This document shows positions 1 to 10,462 of a DNA stretch of 64,000 nucleotides, piece by piece. The number at the start of each line of letters is the position of its first letter. Position 1 is the first letter of the stretch. The notes below the pieces were generated by a model. That model made no database searches, was not told the origin of the DNA, and saw nothing but the letters and a program-made list of their open reading frames with translations. The stretch is taken from assembly GCA_963573315.1 (NCBI GenBank), contig OY752145.1, positions 1,736,001 through 1,800,000 of the forward strand. The letters run 5' to 3'. Source of the stretch: Entomortierella parvispora. Its lineage: Eukaryota; Mortierellomycota; Mortierellomycetes; Mortierellales; Mortierellaceae. Made by a program: the position numbers and the translations under genes.

Positions 1-1127
1 TGGCCTTGCAGACAATCCAAATGCAGCACCCGAACACGATTCATCGCTCCGCAGGCGCTGGGAATGGAGCAGGGCCAGGAACGAGCGCGAGCAATGCAAG
101 TCTCCCCGAAAAGTCAAAGTCCACGGAATCAAGGCCTTTGGTTCTTTCGGCCGAGTCTCTTGGTAATTGACGCGTTCACTGATTTGAAACTACGCAAGCA
201 ATGACTGAAAGAGGCGGGACTAACCAGGAGCCGACTCTGATAGATCAACTGTTGGACCCTCAGCGCGGCCGGATTGCACGTCAACTAAGCATCTCAAGTC
301 AGACATCCTCGCGCCAGAACGCGCTTTCCCCAGTTGCCAGCACATCCAGTGTGACCAACCATTTGCTTGCCAACGCAGCAAGCCATATCCAGCAACAGCA
401 ACAGCAACAGCACCAACAGCAGCAACATCAACAGCAGGTCACTCCCACGCAGGCATGGACACCCCAGTCCCATATCGGACCGAATGGTAGTCTTCCAGTA
501 GCTTCACCTGCCCCTACATCCGTGCAGGGTTTACAGCAGCCTGTGCAGCAATTCCAGTACAATCAAGGATACTTGACGCAGCCCTTGCAACAGCAGCAGC
601 AACTACAGCAGAGTCTGCAGACCCCCAAACAACAACTCATTCAGCAGCCTCAGTCGCAACAATCTCAACACCAACAACCTCAACAGCAGCAAGTTCAACA
701 ACAACGCTACGGACAATATCCTACGACAGGTGCGCAACAACAGCAGCAGATGACCCCTGTCCAACAGCAACAACAACAGCAACCTCTTCACCAGCAGCAA
801 GGATATGCTCCAGCACAGCAAATCCACCAACAGCAGCAGCAGCCACAAAATATCCAGCCGAATCAATTGCAGCAGCAGCAACCTCAGCCTCAGCCTCAAC
901 AACAGCAACAACAACCACCACCACCACAACAACAACAACAACAGCAGCAACCACAGCAACCGCTTGCCTCTTACATGCAGCCAGCCTACACCCCAGGTAC
1001 GTTTGTGCAGCAGCAATACTCTGGGCAAGTACCGGCGCAGTTCAGCTCCACCAGTGCTGCTGGCGGTGGCAATACCTTTACTCGATCCAACAGTGTTTAT
1101 CTGCCACAACAAGGTGTTTCCCGTTGA
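1..1127 (+). CDS. Glutamine-rich protein, 3' part (unrecognised)
   Basis: This is the 3' end of a gene that enters the window already open. Codons run in frame from base 3, then a TGA at 168-170 would stop the frame. A GT-AG segment at 163-198 (36 bp, with a CTGAT branch-like motif) removes the stop and restores frame into the long exon 199-1127. The exon encodes a Ser/Thr-rich start (LIDQLLDPQRGRIARQLS) followed by long glutamine tracts mixed with Pro and His, and a short Gly/Ser tail ending in QQGVSR and TGA. No domain is recognisable in the visible part. PolyQ regions like this are common in fungal transcription co-regulators and signalling scaffolds, so a regulatory role is possible but not shown. 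The intron is unusually short. If it is wrong, the coding start could be the ATG at 201. Confidence 0.6.
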
Positions 1128-1338
1128 AGAGGGTCTGAAGGAGTGAAATGTGTGAACGTCAGTTTGAATAAACGAAAATCGACCCTGCCATGTGACTGGT
1201 TTGTCATACGACGCGATGTCATGCATGAATCGCCTTCTCTTCTCCTTTCTCGTGTCCTCATCCTCCATTCTTATTCGAAACCCCCTGCCGCTTTACACCT
1301 GCTTCCCCCATCAGGTTTTCCCTCTACAACACTCCATC

Positions 1339-1984
1339 ATGAAGCCCATGTTCTCTGCTGGTCATGCGACCTGCTGCACCATTCTCTCTGTCTTTGGAGT
1401 GATCTTCTTGGGTACAATGGCCTTCCTCTTTTCTCTACCCGCCGAGTCTTTGACCCATACCGTCAATGACCCTGACAACCCAGCGGATGTTGCCAGGGCC
1501 TGCCTTACAGCCACTGCATTCTACGCCTTTATGATCCTATTCTGTGGATGCCAGGTAATGATAACAGAGCTGTTAAAACAACATGGACACACTGGTCCTC
1601 GAATAGTCCAATGCAGAAAAGACAGGAAGACACAGAGGACGGAGGACTGAGGCACAGGACTACAGGACATGGACAAGAGAGGCATGAAACATGCATGCAT
1701 GCATGCATTTATACTGCATCTAGAAAGCCTCAAGAAATACCTTTTGAACACCAGTGTCGTTATCAGGATTCCTCAAATTGGACAAACTTGAGAGACAAAA
1801 CGTCTCGCCATAGCGGATCCCCTACCACGACACTGATTCTGAGGGGGGGCCCTAGACCAGCAACCAAATTTTGGCCACAAGAATGAAAAACTCACATTCT
1901 TTCCTTTACAACCACCTATCCCCCTTCTCCTCGTAGAGCTGGCTCAACAAGAGAGAAGAACGGGCGCAGATTCAGCTCCAATAG
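1339..1984 (+). CDS. V-ATPase Vo subunit f (YPR170W-B / RNaseK-like)
   Basis: Small hydrophobic Vo-sector subunit of the vacuolar proton pump, about 87 residues. Two exons: 1339-1554 and 1937-1984, phase 0, with a 382-bp intron. The first exon begins MKPMFSAG and carries a first membrane helix after the CCTILSVFGVIFLG motif, then a loop with NDPDNPADVA, then a second helix ending FCGCQ. The second exon adds WLNKREERAQ and the stop. The order Gly-x-x-x-Cys-Cys-T, S-x-FGV, NDPED-like loop and FCG-x-Q matches yeast YPR170W-B, identified as Vo subunit f, and the metazoan RNase kappa family. The 15-residue last exon was found by needing a basic C-terminus in phase 0 after TCGTAG. The gene lies head-to-tail after the polyQ gene. 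Length fits the family (yeast 85 residues). Confidence 0.85.
1690..1708 (+). repeat. CATG/ATGC tetranucleotide repeat in an intron
   Basis: About five uninterrupted CATG units lie inside the intron of the V-ATPase subunit f gene. The tract is palindromic. A shorter copy of the same repeat is seen near 47268-47281. It looks like a simple microsatellite. Confidence 0.8.
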
Positions 1985-2689
1985 TCATCTTCAGGGATCG
2001 TCTGGAGATCCTTGGCCCTCTTTACCCCTCCTTGTCCTCCCACACAACAAATATCTGGGCTTTTGGAACCACAATTACCATACTCAAATTCCTCTCTCCA
2101 CTTGTCTCCTTTAACTCGAACTCATCGTCATTAAAATATCTCGGCTTGGCCATTCCAATTGCTTTTTTTATCAACCATCTGAGGTCGAGACCCTCCTCAC
2201 TCCAATGAAGAGAAACCTGGAAGAGATCTAGACGTTCACCAACGACTAACACCGACAAAAGCCAGATAGCTCAAAGGTCCTGATATTCCGGTCTTGGTGG
2301 TTGGTCATTAGCCGACTCTTTTTTTTTCCTGCAGAACATGGACCTTAAATTCACCACAGACGCTATTTTTTTCCTCCAATATTGGTTTTGGCAACAAAGA
2401 GTAAGGACAACATTCTCTTGGCCAGAGAGACCCCCTGCTGCAAGGTCTTACAAGCAAACACGATATTATAGTTTGAAAGATTGCTCTATTTTAAAGACTT
2501 CTAAGTAGAGAACCAGTTTTCTGCGTTGCTCTTGAGTGTGGAGGGTGTATATTCGATCGCGTCAAGTGGAGGGATGGTTATCCTCTTGATGATATCATGA
2601 CGGGGGTGGAAGGGTGGAAGGGGAGGGTAGTTGGAATAATTTAAGGATGCGTTGAATGATTTGAGAAAAGGATTGAAGGCAGAGAAGAT
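1985..2689. other. Intergenic, convergent 3' ends
   Basis: The stretch l between the V-ATPase subunit f stop and the Rieske stop, so both flanking genes end here. It is AT-rich with T-runs. The only open frame of note is on the minus strand at 2022-2258 (78 codons, contains KPRYFNDDEFELKE); I do not recognise it and see no splice partners, so it is not called as a gene. Confidence 0.5.
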
Positions 2690-4049
2690 TTAACCGATGA
2701 TGATCTTGTTGCCCTCCTCGAACGAGTAGGCAGGGATCTCAAGGTTGAGTGGTGCGGGTCCCTTACGGATACGTCCAGAGATATCATAATGGGATCCGTG
2801 GCAGGGGCAGTACCATCCACCATAGTCACCAGCCTCACCAATTGGGACACATCCCAAGTGAGTGCACACACCTATGTTATTAGTAAGGAAATTCAACAAA
2901 CATCAGTCATTGTTTCCTCGGATTAAATGGACCCAATCAGTCAAGTCTACACGAAGACACTTAAGATACATACCCAACATGACCAACCACTCGGGCTTCT
3001 GGGCACGCTCAGCGTCGTTCTGGGGATCACGGAGCTCAGCAATGTTGACAGAGTTGGCCTCATCAATCTCGTCGGCAGTGCGATGTCTGATGAAGACAGG
3101 CTTTCCACGCCACTTGATCGTAACGTTGCGTCCCTCAGGGATGGTGCTGAGATCGACCTCGACCTTGGCCAAAGCCAAAACATCGGCGGAGGCAGACATG
3201 TTGGCCAAAAAGTCGGCAACGGTGGTCTTGGCTCCGACAAAGGTCAAGGCTCCGGTGGTTCCGACCATGAAGTAAGAGAAGGCACGGTTGGTCATGTCGC
3301 CCGATCCAGACTTGTACTTGTCAAAGTCGGGGATCTGGGTGGTCTCGCGGGAGGAGCTGCTGCTGAAGCGAACTTGGGCAGCAAGTCCAGCGGGAGCTAA
3401 TAGCCATGAGCATATTAAACATTGAGAGAAGGTTAACGATTTTGAAGTAATCTTTCAGAGATCAACCGACGTTGTCCCAACGTCCTGTTCCTGGAATAGC
3501 AAGCACAAATGACGCGTGCTGAAGAACCCCTCCGAGTTTGATAAATATCCAATAATTGCTTCGTTCCTGAATATATTGTGACGATTAGCGTCGTGTCGTA
3601 GTGAGTATTCTCATTGTTCCGCTGTAATAGTCCCTAAGAACAACGCACAGCTCTGCATTGAGCAAGAGCTAGCCTCTTTCTTTCTGAGCTTGTTACTCGA
3701 TTGTTTTGGTCGGTTTTGCCGTGGCAGAACGAGAGTCGATCCTGAGAGGCGATGAGTCTGCCGTGACGAGAATCCAGATTGAACTTTTCTCAAGTGATTA
3801 ACGTGCCGACGGTGTCGACAACTGATTGATGGCTAAGGCTGCCTGTTGCCATTGCCCGGGAATTAAGGAATCCAGTAGGTCCAATGCAACTCGGAGGGTC
3901 CGGACAGACAGTAGTCCAGGTCATTTATCGGATGTTTGATCAGCACTGGCTCGGGCTAGTCAGTCCTTACCAAGGACGTTGCGCGCGGCAGCGACACGGG
4001 CAGAGCGGGCAAAGGAGGCCGAAGCAAAGCGGGCAGCAAGGGAGGCCAT
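2690..4049 (-). CDS. RIP1: Rieske iron-sulfur protein of cytochrome bc1 (complex III)
   Basis: The 2Fe-2S subunit of mitochondrial ubiquinol-cytochrome c reductase, which moves electrons from ubiquinol to cytochrome c1. Three exons: 3971-4049, 2974-3396 and 2690-2871, which sum to 227 residues. The N-terminus [19 protein letters not shown] is an Arg/Ser/Ala-rich mitochondrial presequence. A single membrane span follows [12 protein letters not shown]. The cluster boxes CTHLGC and CPCHGSHYD are intact: ligands C170, H172, C189 and H192, and disulfide C175-C191. The protein ends EEGNKIIIG. The last intron falls inside the codon just before the first cluster box, and only GT at 2973 and AG at 2872 restore VMLGVCTHLG. 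The start codon at 4049 is the only one giving a presequence. The gene is divergent from the MetRS gene across about 340 bp. Confidence 0.96.
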
Positions 4050-4389
4050 GGCGGGAGGGGGAGGAAGAGGAGAGAGTGGAGAGATGAACAAAGCGATGCG
4101 ATCCAGCGATTGTTTTGTGTGCCTGCCAGTCGGCCAAATGTCCGCACCGCATTCGTTCGGGGCATCTCTCCGCTCTCTTGCTGGCGGTCGGTCCGTCCGG
4201 AGCACGTGACTAGCTAATCCCGAATATATATGTCACCGTAAAGTTCATGATCGCATCTGCTACACCCACCCCCTGCCCACTCCGCCGATCCACATCGATC
4301 CTCGCACCCCGGGTCTCGAGTGAAAGAAGAGGTGCTCTCCCTCACTTCACGTCTTCTGACTCATTCCTCTTCACACCCATTCCACCCTC
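4050..4389. promoter_or_regulatory. Divergent promoter, RIP1 / mitochondrial MetRS
   Basis: This 340-bp gap separates two genes read outward, both acting in mitochondria. It contains a CACGTGAC palindrome at 4203-4210 and pyrimidine-rich runs near the MetRS start. Shared control is inferred from the layout only. Confidence 0.4.
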
Positions 4390-6642
4390 ATGCTCACCTC
4401 GCCATCCCTATGGAGGCATGTTGCCCGCAGTAGTCACACCCTGCCTAGGACCGTGTCTTCGGCCGCGAGACTAGTCCCAACGGCCGTTGCTCCCCGGTTC
4501 CTGGATATTCATCGGTCAGTCGCGTTGTACAGCACAAACAGCCCTTCATCACAACCAGAAAAGCCCTATTATATCACTACACCCATCTTTTATGTCAATG
4601 CCGGTACAGTCCCTTTGTTGGCTCGCCTTGCTTGTTGCACCTTACTTCGCCTCTGATCTAACGCAGCTGCTACCGCGACTATCCGTAGTTCCTCACGTTG
4701 GACATTTGCACTCGGCCGTTCTCGCAGATACATTCAAGAGGTATCATGAACTGAAGGGACGGAAAGCAATCATGAGCGTTGGAACAGATGAGCATGGGCT
4801 CAAGGTTAGTCTTACAAGAGTGGAAAGAAATTGGTATCAAGGAGGATTTCGCTCAGGATCTAAACTGTAATGCCACCATGAACGGATTGCTACTTTTTCG
4901 GATAGATCCAACAAGCTGCAGCTCAAGCAGGAATGAAAGAGATTGAGCTGTGCGATTCCGTCTCAAGGAAGTTCAGGGAGCTCTTTGAGGCCGCCAACAT
5001 TAGTTACACTACCTATATCAGGACAACAGAACCCCGCCATGCCGTCGCCGTCAAGGAGCTGTGGGATCGCCTTTGGGAAAAAGGATACATCTATAAGGGC
5101 CACCATGAAGGCTGGTATTCTGTATCAGACGAAGCGTTCTACCCTCCAAGCCAAGTACAGGAGCAGATCAACGAAAAGACTGGCAGAAAGTATCATGTAA
5201 GCAAAAGAACCCTTCTCTCCTCTTCAAGATCACAACTTCTGTTGTCAACGCATCCTCCAGGCGAATAATTACTAACGAATTCCTCTTTGATATTTGTTCA
5301 GATTGCTATGGAGACTGGAAAAACAGTCGAGTGGACCACGGAAGAGAATTACAAGTTCAAGCTGAGCGCTTTTACAGAACAGTTGCAGGAATGGCTGGAC
5401 GCAAACCCAAGTGCTATTCTCCCTCGGCGTAGATACATGGAGGTTCGGACATGGCTCAAGAGTGGACTCGAGGATCTCTCGGTCTCGCGTCCTAAATCCC
5501 GGCTTACCTGGGGAATTCCGATTCCAGGCGATGATAGCCATGTGATGTACGTCTGGATGGACGCTCTGACCAACTATTTGACTGTCACAGGATACCCATG
5601 GAACAACACCAAGGACGACGGCAAAATATCACATGGAGGTTGGCCCGCTGATGCCCAAGTCATTGGGAAGGATATTTTGCGATTCCATGCAGTCTACTGG
5701 CCAGCGTTCTTGATGGCAGCAGGTCTGGATTTACCAAAGACAATTATTGCTCACGCACACTGGACTCAGAGCAGGATGAAGATGTCCAAGAGCATTGGAA
5801 ATGTCGTCGATCCATTTACAGCCATGGACGAATTTGGCACCGATACCATTCGATTCTATCTTATGAATGACGGAGGTCTTGCGGACGACGCAGGTAAGAC
5901 GAGGAACAAGGCTATAACCCGGTTGTTAAAGAGTATGGATTTATTTACTCGATTTATTTTTTTTTCCCCCTCTGTCTTCCAGATTACGCTTCCGAATTGG
6001 TGGCTGAAAGATACAGGAAGCTGTTGGCGGGTCAGCTCGGAAACTTGCTGAGCAGAAGTACCTCCGTAAATCTGAACTCAAGCAGACTGGTACCCGCTCA
6101 GCCTTCCTTTCAAAACATCCATCCTGATGACAAAGCACTGCACCTGAAGCTCCAGGTTCTGCCTGAATTAGTTGATGCTGCTATGACTGACTACAGGACG
6201 ACGGGCGCAACACATGCCATCTTTGATATGCTTTCTGAGGTATGACCTACTTTTTGTTTTGGCAAGAACTGACGCGCCTTTTGAAGTGTGTAAAAACGAA
6301 GGCTCTAATACCCTGTTCTGCTCCAATTGACAACGCGATCAATAGGCCAACGCCAACTTCAGTCACTGCGCACCATGGAAGCTCGTCAAGGACCCTGCGA
6401 ATGATAAACGATTGAACGATGTACTTTGGTATGCCATGGAATCAACGCGTATCGCTGCAATTATGTTGCAGCCTATAATGCCCACAAAGGCGGCCGAAAT
6501 TCTGGACATCTTGGAGGTCGACCCCGATGAGCGAACATGGGAATTTGCCAAAGTTGGTCGTGGATGGGCCAAGAACGGCAATGAGCAGAGGAGACTGAGT
6601 GAACTTTCTTGTGCACCAGTGTTTCCCCCTTTGAAGAAATAA
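4390..6642 (+). CDS. MSM1: Methionyl-tRNA synthetase, mitochondrial
   Basis: Class I synthetase that charges mitochondrial initiator and elongator tRNA-Met. Six exons: 4390-4603, 4689-4804, 4906-5196, 5302-5893, 5983-6239 and 6346-6642, giving 588 residues. A presequence rich in Arg and Ser precedes the catalytic start KPYYITTPIFYVNA. The HIGH box is HVGH at residues 74-77, split from its upstream strand by intron 1. GTDEHG and the WYSVSDEAFY insert follow. KMSKS is at residues 367-371 in RMKMSKSIGNVVDP. The anticodon-binding region contains LQPIMPTKAAEIL. No C-terminal tRNA-binding EMAP domain is present, as expected for the mitochondrial form. All six exons keep one frame with GT-AG borders. 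A cytosolic form would be longer and lack a presequence. Confidence 0.95.
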
Positions 6643-6851
6643 ACCATCTCTCTCACCCCAATCACGCGTGCAGTATGTTTTCTGTTTGTTGCCATGGCTT
6701 AAGTTTGTTTAATAGCCTCCTGGTAAATCAAACCTCTTCCTTGAGGACTCTGTTTTTCTTTTTCTTTGGTTCCGGAGCTAGACATTGGTGTAGTTCAAAA
6801 CTGGAAAGGTTAGAGAATAATATGGAGGCTCCTTAGGCTTGGTACTTGACT

Positions 6852-7837
6852 TCATATCGAGCGTCTTTCTTTACCATGCGTATTTTCTCCGACATAAAAC
6901 TTTCGAAGAATGATGATGGCCTCTCCGCGGAAGTATCCACCTGTGGAAGGGTATGCCATATGAGGGAGGTTTTCACTAGATTGAAATCATCAACAGAGGA
7001 ACCGATGAGATTGAGTATAAGATTATCCAAGTGCTCACGATACAAGAGAAGAAAGCTCCAATTACTCTTTGTGGATGTGAAAGACTGATCCATTGCCACC
7101 AAAGCGATCGTTCCCTGCTCCAAAGTAAACATTTCCGATCCCTAAGAGTGGCAGCATCATGAATTATTATTTGTGGCTAGAAGCTTCCAGGCTGCGTTCA
7201 TAAAAGATTGAGTAGTCGCCACCATGAACAAGCAAAACCATTGAACGTTTCATTGCGCATAGTGTTTGCTTACCGATCTGACGAAGAGCACTGGCACACA
7301 TGACACAAGGCTCGATCGTCACATAGAGAGTAACATCCTTCCAAAAGTGAGCGGCCGGATCCTCAGCCAAGGCCCTGAAGCGCTCCTGACCGAGAATCAT
7401 ATCAATCCCTTCGAATTCCGCATGCCGTGTTCCCTGTTAAGAATAAAAAGAAGGTAGAGGATGGCTGTTAAAAAAAAGGATATAGGCTGTCTTCTTTCCC
7501 TTCCACGTCCTTCCTAGATGTGTCATCAAATCCAGAAACCCTGTCCTCTGCATACATTGAGACTCTCGTTGGTGCGGTTCCGTCCCGTTCCAATGACTTC
7601 CTTCGAAGGTCCATAGACAAAAGCACAGCCTACGGGTACTTCTCCAACTGAGTGAGCCTCTTCAGCCTAGTATAGAATACAAGTTTTTAGTGCGTGCCTT
7701 CGAGGCGATTCGTGAGTGATCAGACATTGTTCTTAATTTTGACCGTGACCAATTACCAGCTCTAATGCAATTCGCATGTACTTGTGATGCTCTGATTCTA
7801 CGTCATTCTCCAGGACGACAACCTCACCCTCACTCAT
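6852..7837 (-). CDS. TAD2: tRNA-specific adenosine-34 deaminase catalytic subunit
   Basis: Zinc-dependent deaminase that, with Tad3, converts A34 to inosine in tRNA anticodons. Five exons: 7757-7837, 7556-7666, 7274-7433, 7066-7141 and 6852-6975, giving 183 residues. The HAE box is in GTRHAEFEG (H68, catalytic E70) and the second zinc box is PCVMC (C107, C110). Downstream are YFGAGNDRFGGNGSV, HKDENLPHM and YPSTGGYFRGEA, all diagnostic of the Tad2 family. The last two introns were placed because the reading otherwise stops right after HIHKE. The join there recreates HKDEN. The C-terminus (ENTHGKERRSI) is shorter and less conserved than in relatives, so the last few residues are uncertain. The gene runs in the same direction as the SANT gene upstream of it. 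Confidence 0.93.
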
Positions 7838-8000
7838 GGTTATCATCAAAAGGTGTAATGGAAACAAGAAAAAAAGAAGTTCCTTGGGCGAAGGCCGTCA
7901 TGCCGCATACTTGAGCCGCTTAAGGGGAAATATCTTCACAACATCCGTTCACGAATGCTGCCAACGCGCTTATGTATATATCAAATTCTTCGGAGTATTA

Positions 8001-8588
8001 TTACTTTTTATCGTTTTCAGATGACTTGAGGAAACGTGCCAACTTTTTCATAACTAGCTTCGGCCCTCGCGTGCCCACATGCTCCGAGAGCGCATCAAAG
8101 TTGCTGCCAAACTTCTTGTGTCCATCCAAAAGCCTGCTCGTCTCCTCTGGTGACCAAGCCCCTGTTGCGCCGTTGGTATGGTACCTATAGAAATGGGCTC
8201 GACAGGCATGGTATGGCCTTGTCCCAACCCTATTGGCGACCTCCCTCCACTGTATGGACTTCAACTCCTTGGATCCAAACTTGAGATACTTCAAATCGTC
8301 GCCTTCCTGGGGCTTTGCAGTCGTGTCGGAGCCTTTCTCCACCACTTCAATAATCGGTCTATAGCCAGATCCGATCTGCTCCTACACAGCGGCCTCCAGC
8401 TTTCTTTTTTCTACCTCACCCCATGGGCCCATTTTGGTGTTCTTTTTAGACATGAGATAAGTGAACCTGTAATGCGCATCGGCCGGAGTCGACGGTCTGG
8501 ACCGCCCTGGCTCCTCCTTCAATCGATCCGAAATCACCTTCCAATAGCGACTCAATCCCTTGGGGGTCATCTCGATCTGTTTCAACAT
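8001..8588 (-). pseudogene. SANT/Myb-repeat protein gene interrupted by an in-frame TAG
   Basis: The reading from the ATG at 8588 to the TAA at 8001 encodes several Myb/SANT-like repeats. One begins at MGPWGEVEKRKLEAAV, continues as IQWREVANRVGTRPYHACRA and is followed by a clear second repeat starting WSPEETSRLLDGHKKFG. Between LEAAV and EQIGSG an amber codon (8382-8384) sits in frame inside the first of these repeats, and the frame is the same on both sides. Weak coding-like sequence (RVLRQWTLQDDAS) also extends upstream of the first ATG. No normal intron removes the stop: a 33-nt GT-AG segment would, but it would also delete the start of the SANT helix. This may be a decayed gene, a sequencing error (CAG to TAG), or a real recoding or micro-splicing case. 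The family is typical of DNA-binding or chromatin proteins. Confidence 0.6.
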
Positions 8589-8742
8589 CGACGCGTCGTC
8601 CTGTAGAGTCCACTGACGAAGAACACGTTGAGATTCCTGCTCTTTTGGCCGAGGGTCGTGATGAAAGATGAAGGGTGTTGATAGGGAGGTAAGGCGTCAC
8701 GTGTTTCGCATTTTCGCGTCTCTTTTATTTCTCAAAGTTCTT

Positions 8743-9984
8743 TTAAACCTGGCTTCCAGCTTCAATGGGTTCAGGCAAGTCGGCCACTCTCCAAGGAAGA
8801 AGACTGCCAAAGAGCAGATGCTGAACAACTGGGAACTTGTTGAGTACCTCGACCTTGTACATCTTGATCATACCTGAGTTGACCTTTGTCCAGTGGGGAA
8901 CACCCGAGATTTCAAACAGCACAGGAGAATGTTCATGAAAAGGTCCTCTTTTCGTCTAGTAGTTATGACAAACCGATTTTTTGAATTAGAGATGTTAATA
9001 GCAGAGGCAATGTAACACCCGTTGATGATCCTTGAACCCCCCCCCCCTCTCTCTCTCTTTTTTTTTTTCTTTTGTCTGCTTTACCTGATGAATCGACAAG
9101 ATGGCGGCAAAATACATATAATCCGGTGCAAAATCCTCCAGCAATGGCTTCTGCATGATCGCAATAGGCTTTAACCTCGGATGATCTCTCAGCTGTGAGC
9201 TCCCCCAGAGATATGGCAAGAATTGGTAATCGTCCAACCCCCAAACGCCATGACTCCCAGCAGGTTCCAAGTGATACGTCCTCTGTAGTTTCCGAACCAA
9301 GTCCAAATACCGTACAAAGACCCTGAGTACGACGGCTGGATGGTCCTCCCTGTGCAAGAACCCAATGATCTCTAGACAACACAACCACGCCACAAATGAA
9401 AGTTCATGACCCGATCCATAATCGATTCTTGTCCCATGACCCATGCTCTGTGTCAGATATGGGGCCAGCTCCTTGATAGCGGGCAAAAGCTCTGTTGGTA
9501 AGAGTGTCTCCAGAAGCGTGTGGGCCCTCTCCTCAAACATGGTAATGTAATCCCGGAAAGCCAGGTTTCCGAACCGTTGTGGATCTGCCTTGGGTGGGAC
9601 CAGCTCAATCCAATGGTCCAAGGTATCAAGGAGATTCAGGATCTTTGTGATGGGCTAGAGTGACAGAGAGAAAACGATGTTTAGTTTCTTTACTTTCGCA
9701 AAAAAAAAAGGCTTTGGAGGCAAAAGAGCCTCCTCTCTCTCTTTCTCTCCATCTATCTCTGTTGCAACCTACAGCGGTAGATGCGAATAGGTTACCTCTG
9801 ACACGAATATGGTGGTATCTGAGACTTTTTTGTTCAAGACTGAGGTGTTCAGGGCCTGAATGTAGGACATGATGCGAGCGTACGCCTCTGAATGCTGGAA
9901 GAAGGGCAGGTCCTTGGCCTCATCCTTGATGCATTTGACTGGAATCTCAAACGAGTTTGCAAATGTGGAGTCTTGACTTGCCAT
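8743..9984 (-). CDS. PP2A phosphatase activator PTPA (RRD-type peptidyl-prolyl isomerase)
   Basis: Activates protein phosphatase 2A by helping load its active-site metals, and has prolyl isomerase activity in yeast Rrd1/Rrd2. Three exons: 9796-9984, 9085-9654 and 8743-8955, for 323 residues. Family signatures are [18 protein letters not shown] near the N-terminus, [43 protein letters not shown] and the C-terminal [20 protein letters not shown]. The intron before the last exon has a long T/C tract. The start at 9984 (MASQDS) is preferred; an in-frame ATG at 10023 would add 13 residues. Upstream, 10085-10202 holds an acidic open frame without an ATG, probably 5' leader. The gene follows the septin gene on the same strand. 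Confidence 0.94.
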
Positions 9985-10462
9985 GGTGCGTGAAGAGATG
10001 TCGTGTACGGAAGCTGTGTGCAAGAGGGATGGGCGACCACAAAGTACGCTGAATGCGCGAGCGAAACACAGTCACTGCTTTTTTCGTATGTTGGCCGTGG
10101 GTGGTTTTTGAGAAAGACTGAAGGTTTCTTGAAGTCAACCACGGCAGCAGGTGTTTCGGCCTTATCCTCATCCTTGTTGTCATCATCATCCTCTTCAGCC
10201 AACGTTCTTTATTGTGTATATGTGAAAAGGTAATTAAAAAAAGCGCGTCGCGTGAATGGGGATCATAGAGACAACTTGTTGTGTACGATGTAAAGGAAAG
10301 TGAATCGTGGTTTAGGGTAAAACTTGAGAGTCAGGCACTGTCGGCCAAAAAAAAAATAAAGGAGCAATAAAAAAGAGATGCGAGGATCTGCAGCCAGGCA
10401 GAACAACCTTGTCTCCTCTTTTCCTTCCTCCTTTCCAGCCACTTCGTCTTCTATTTCTTGCT
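9985..10462. other. Spacer between septin and PTPA
   Basis: The stretch lies between two minus-strand genes. It holds an acidic minus-strand open frame (10085-10202, containing AEEDDDDNKDEDKAE) that has no ATG and no clear splice partner. It is likely the PTPA 5' leader or a missed 5' exon. Confidence 0.4.

Noticed and set aside
603..1268. Leu-rich frame on the minus strand at the window start
   Set aside because: It is the mirror of the polyGln coding sequence and has no domain.
4203..4208. CACGTG palindromes upstream of several genes (also 8698, 16743, 37991, 51920, 51951)
   Set aside because: A 6-mer is expected about 16 times in 64 kb by chance, so six sites seen are not a signal on their own.
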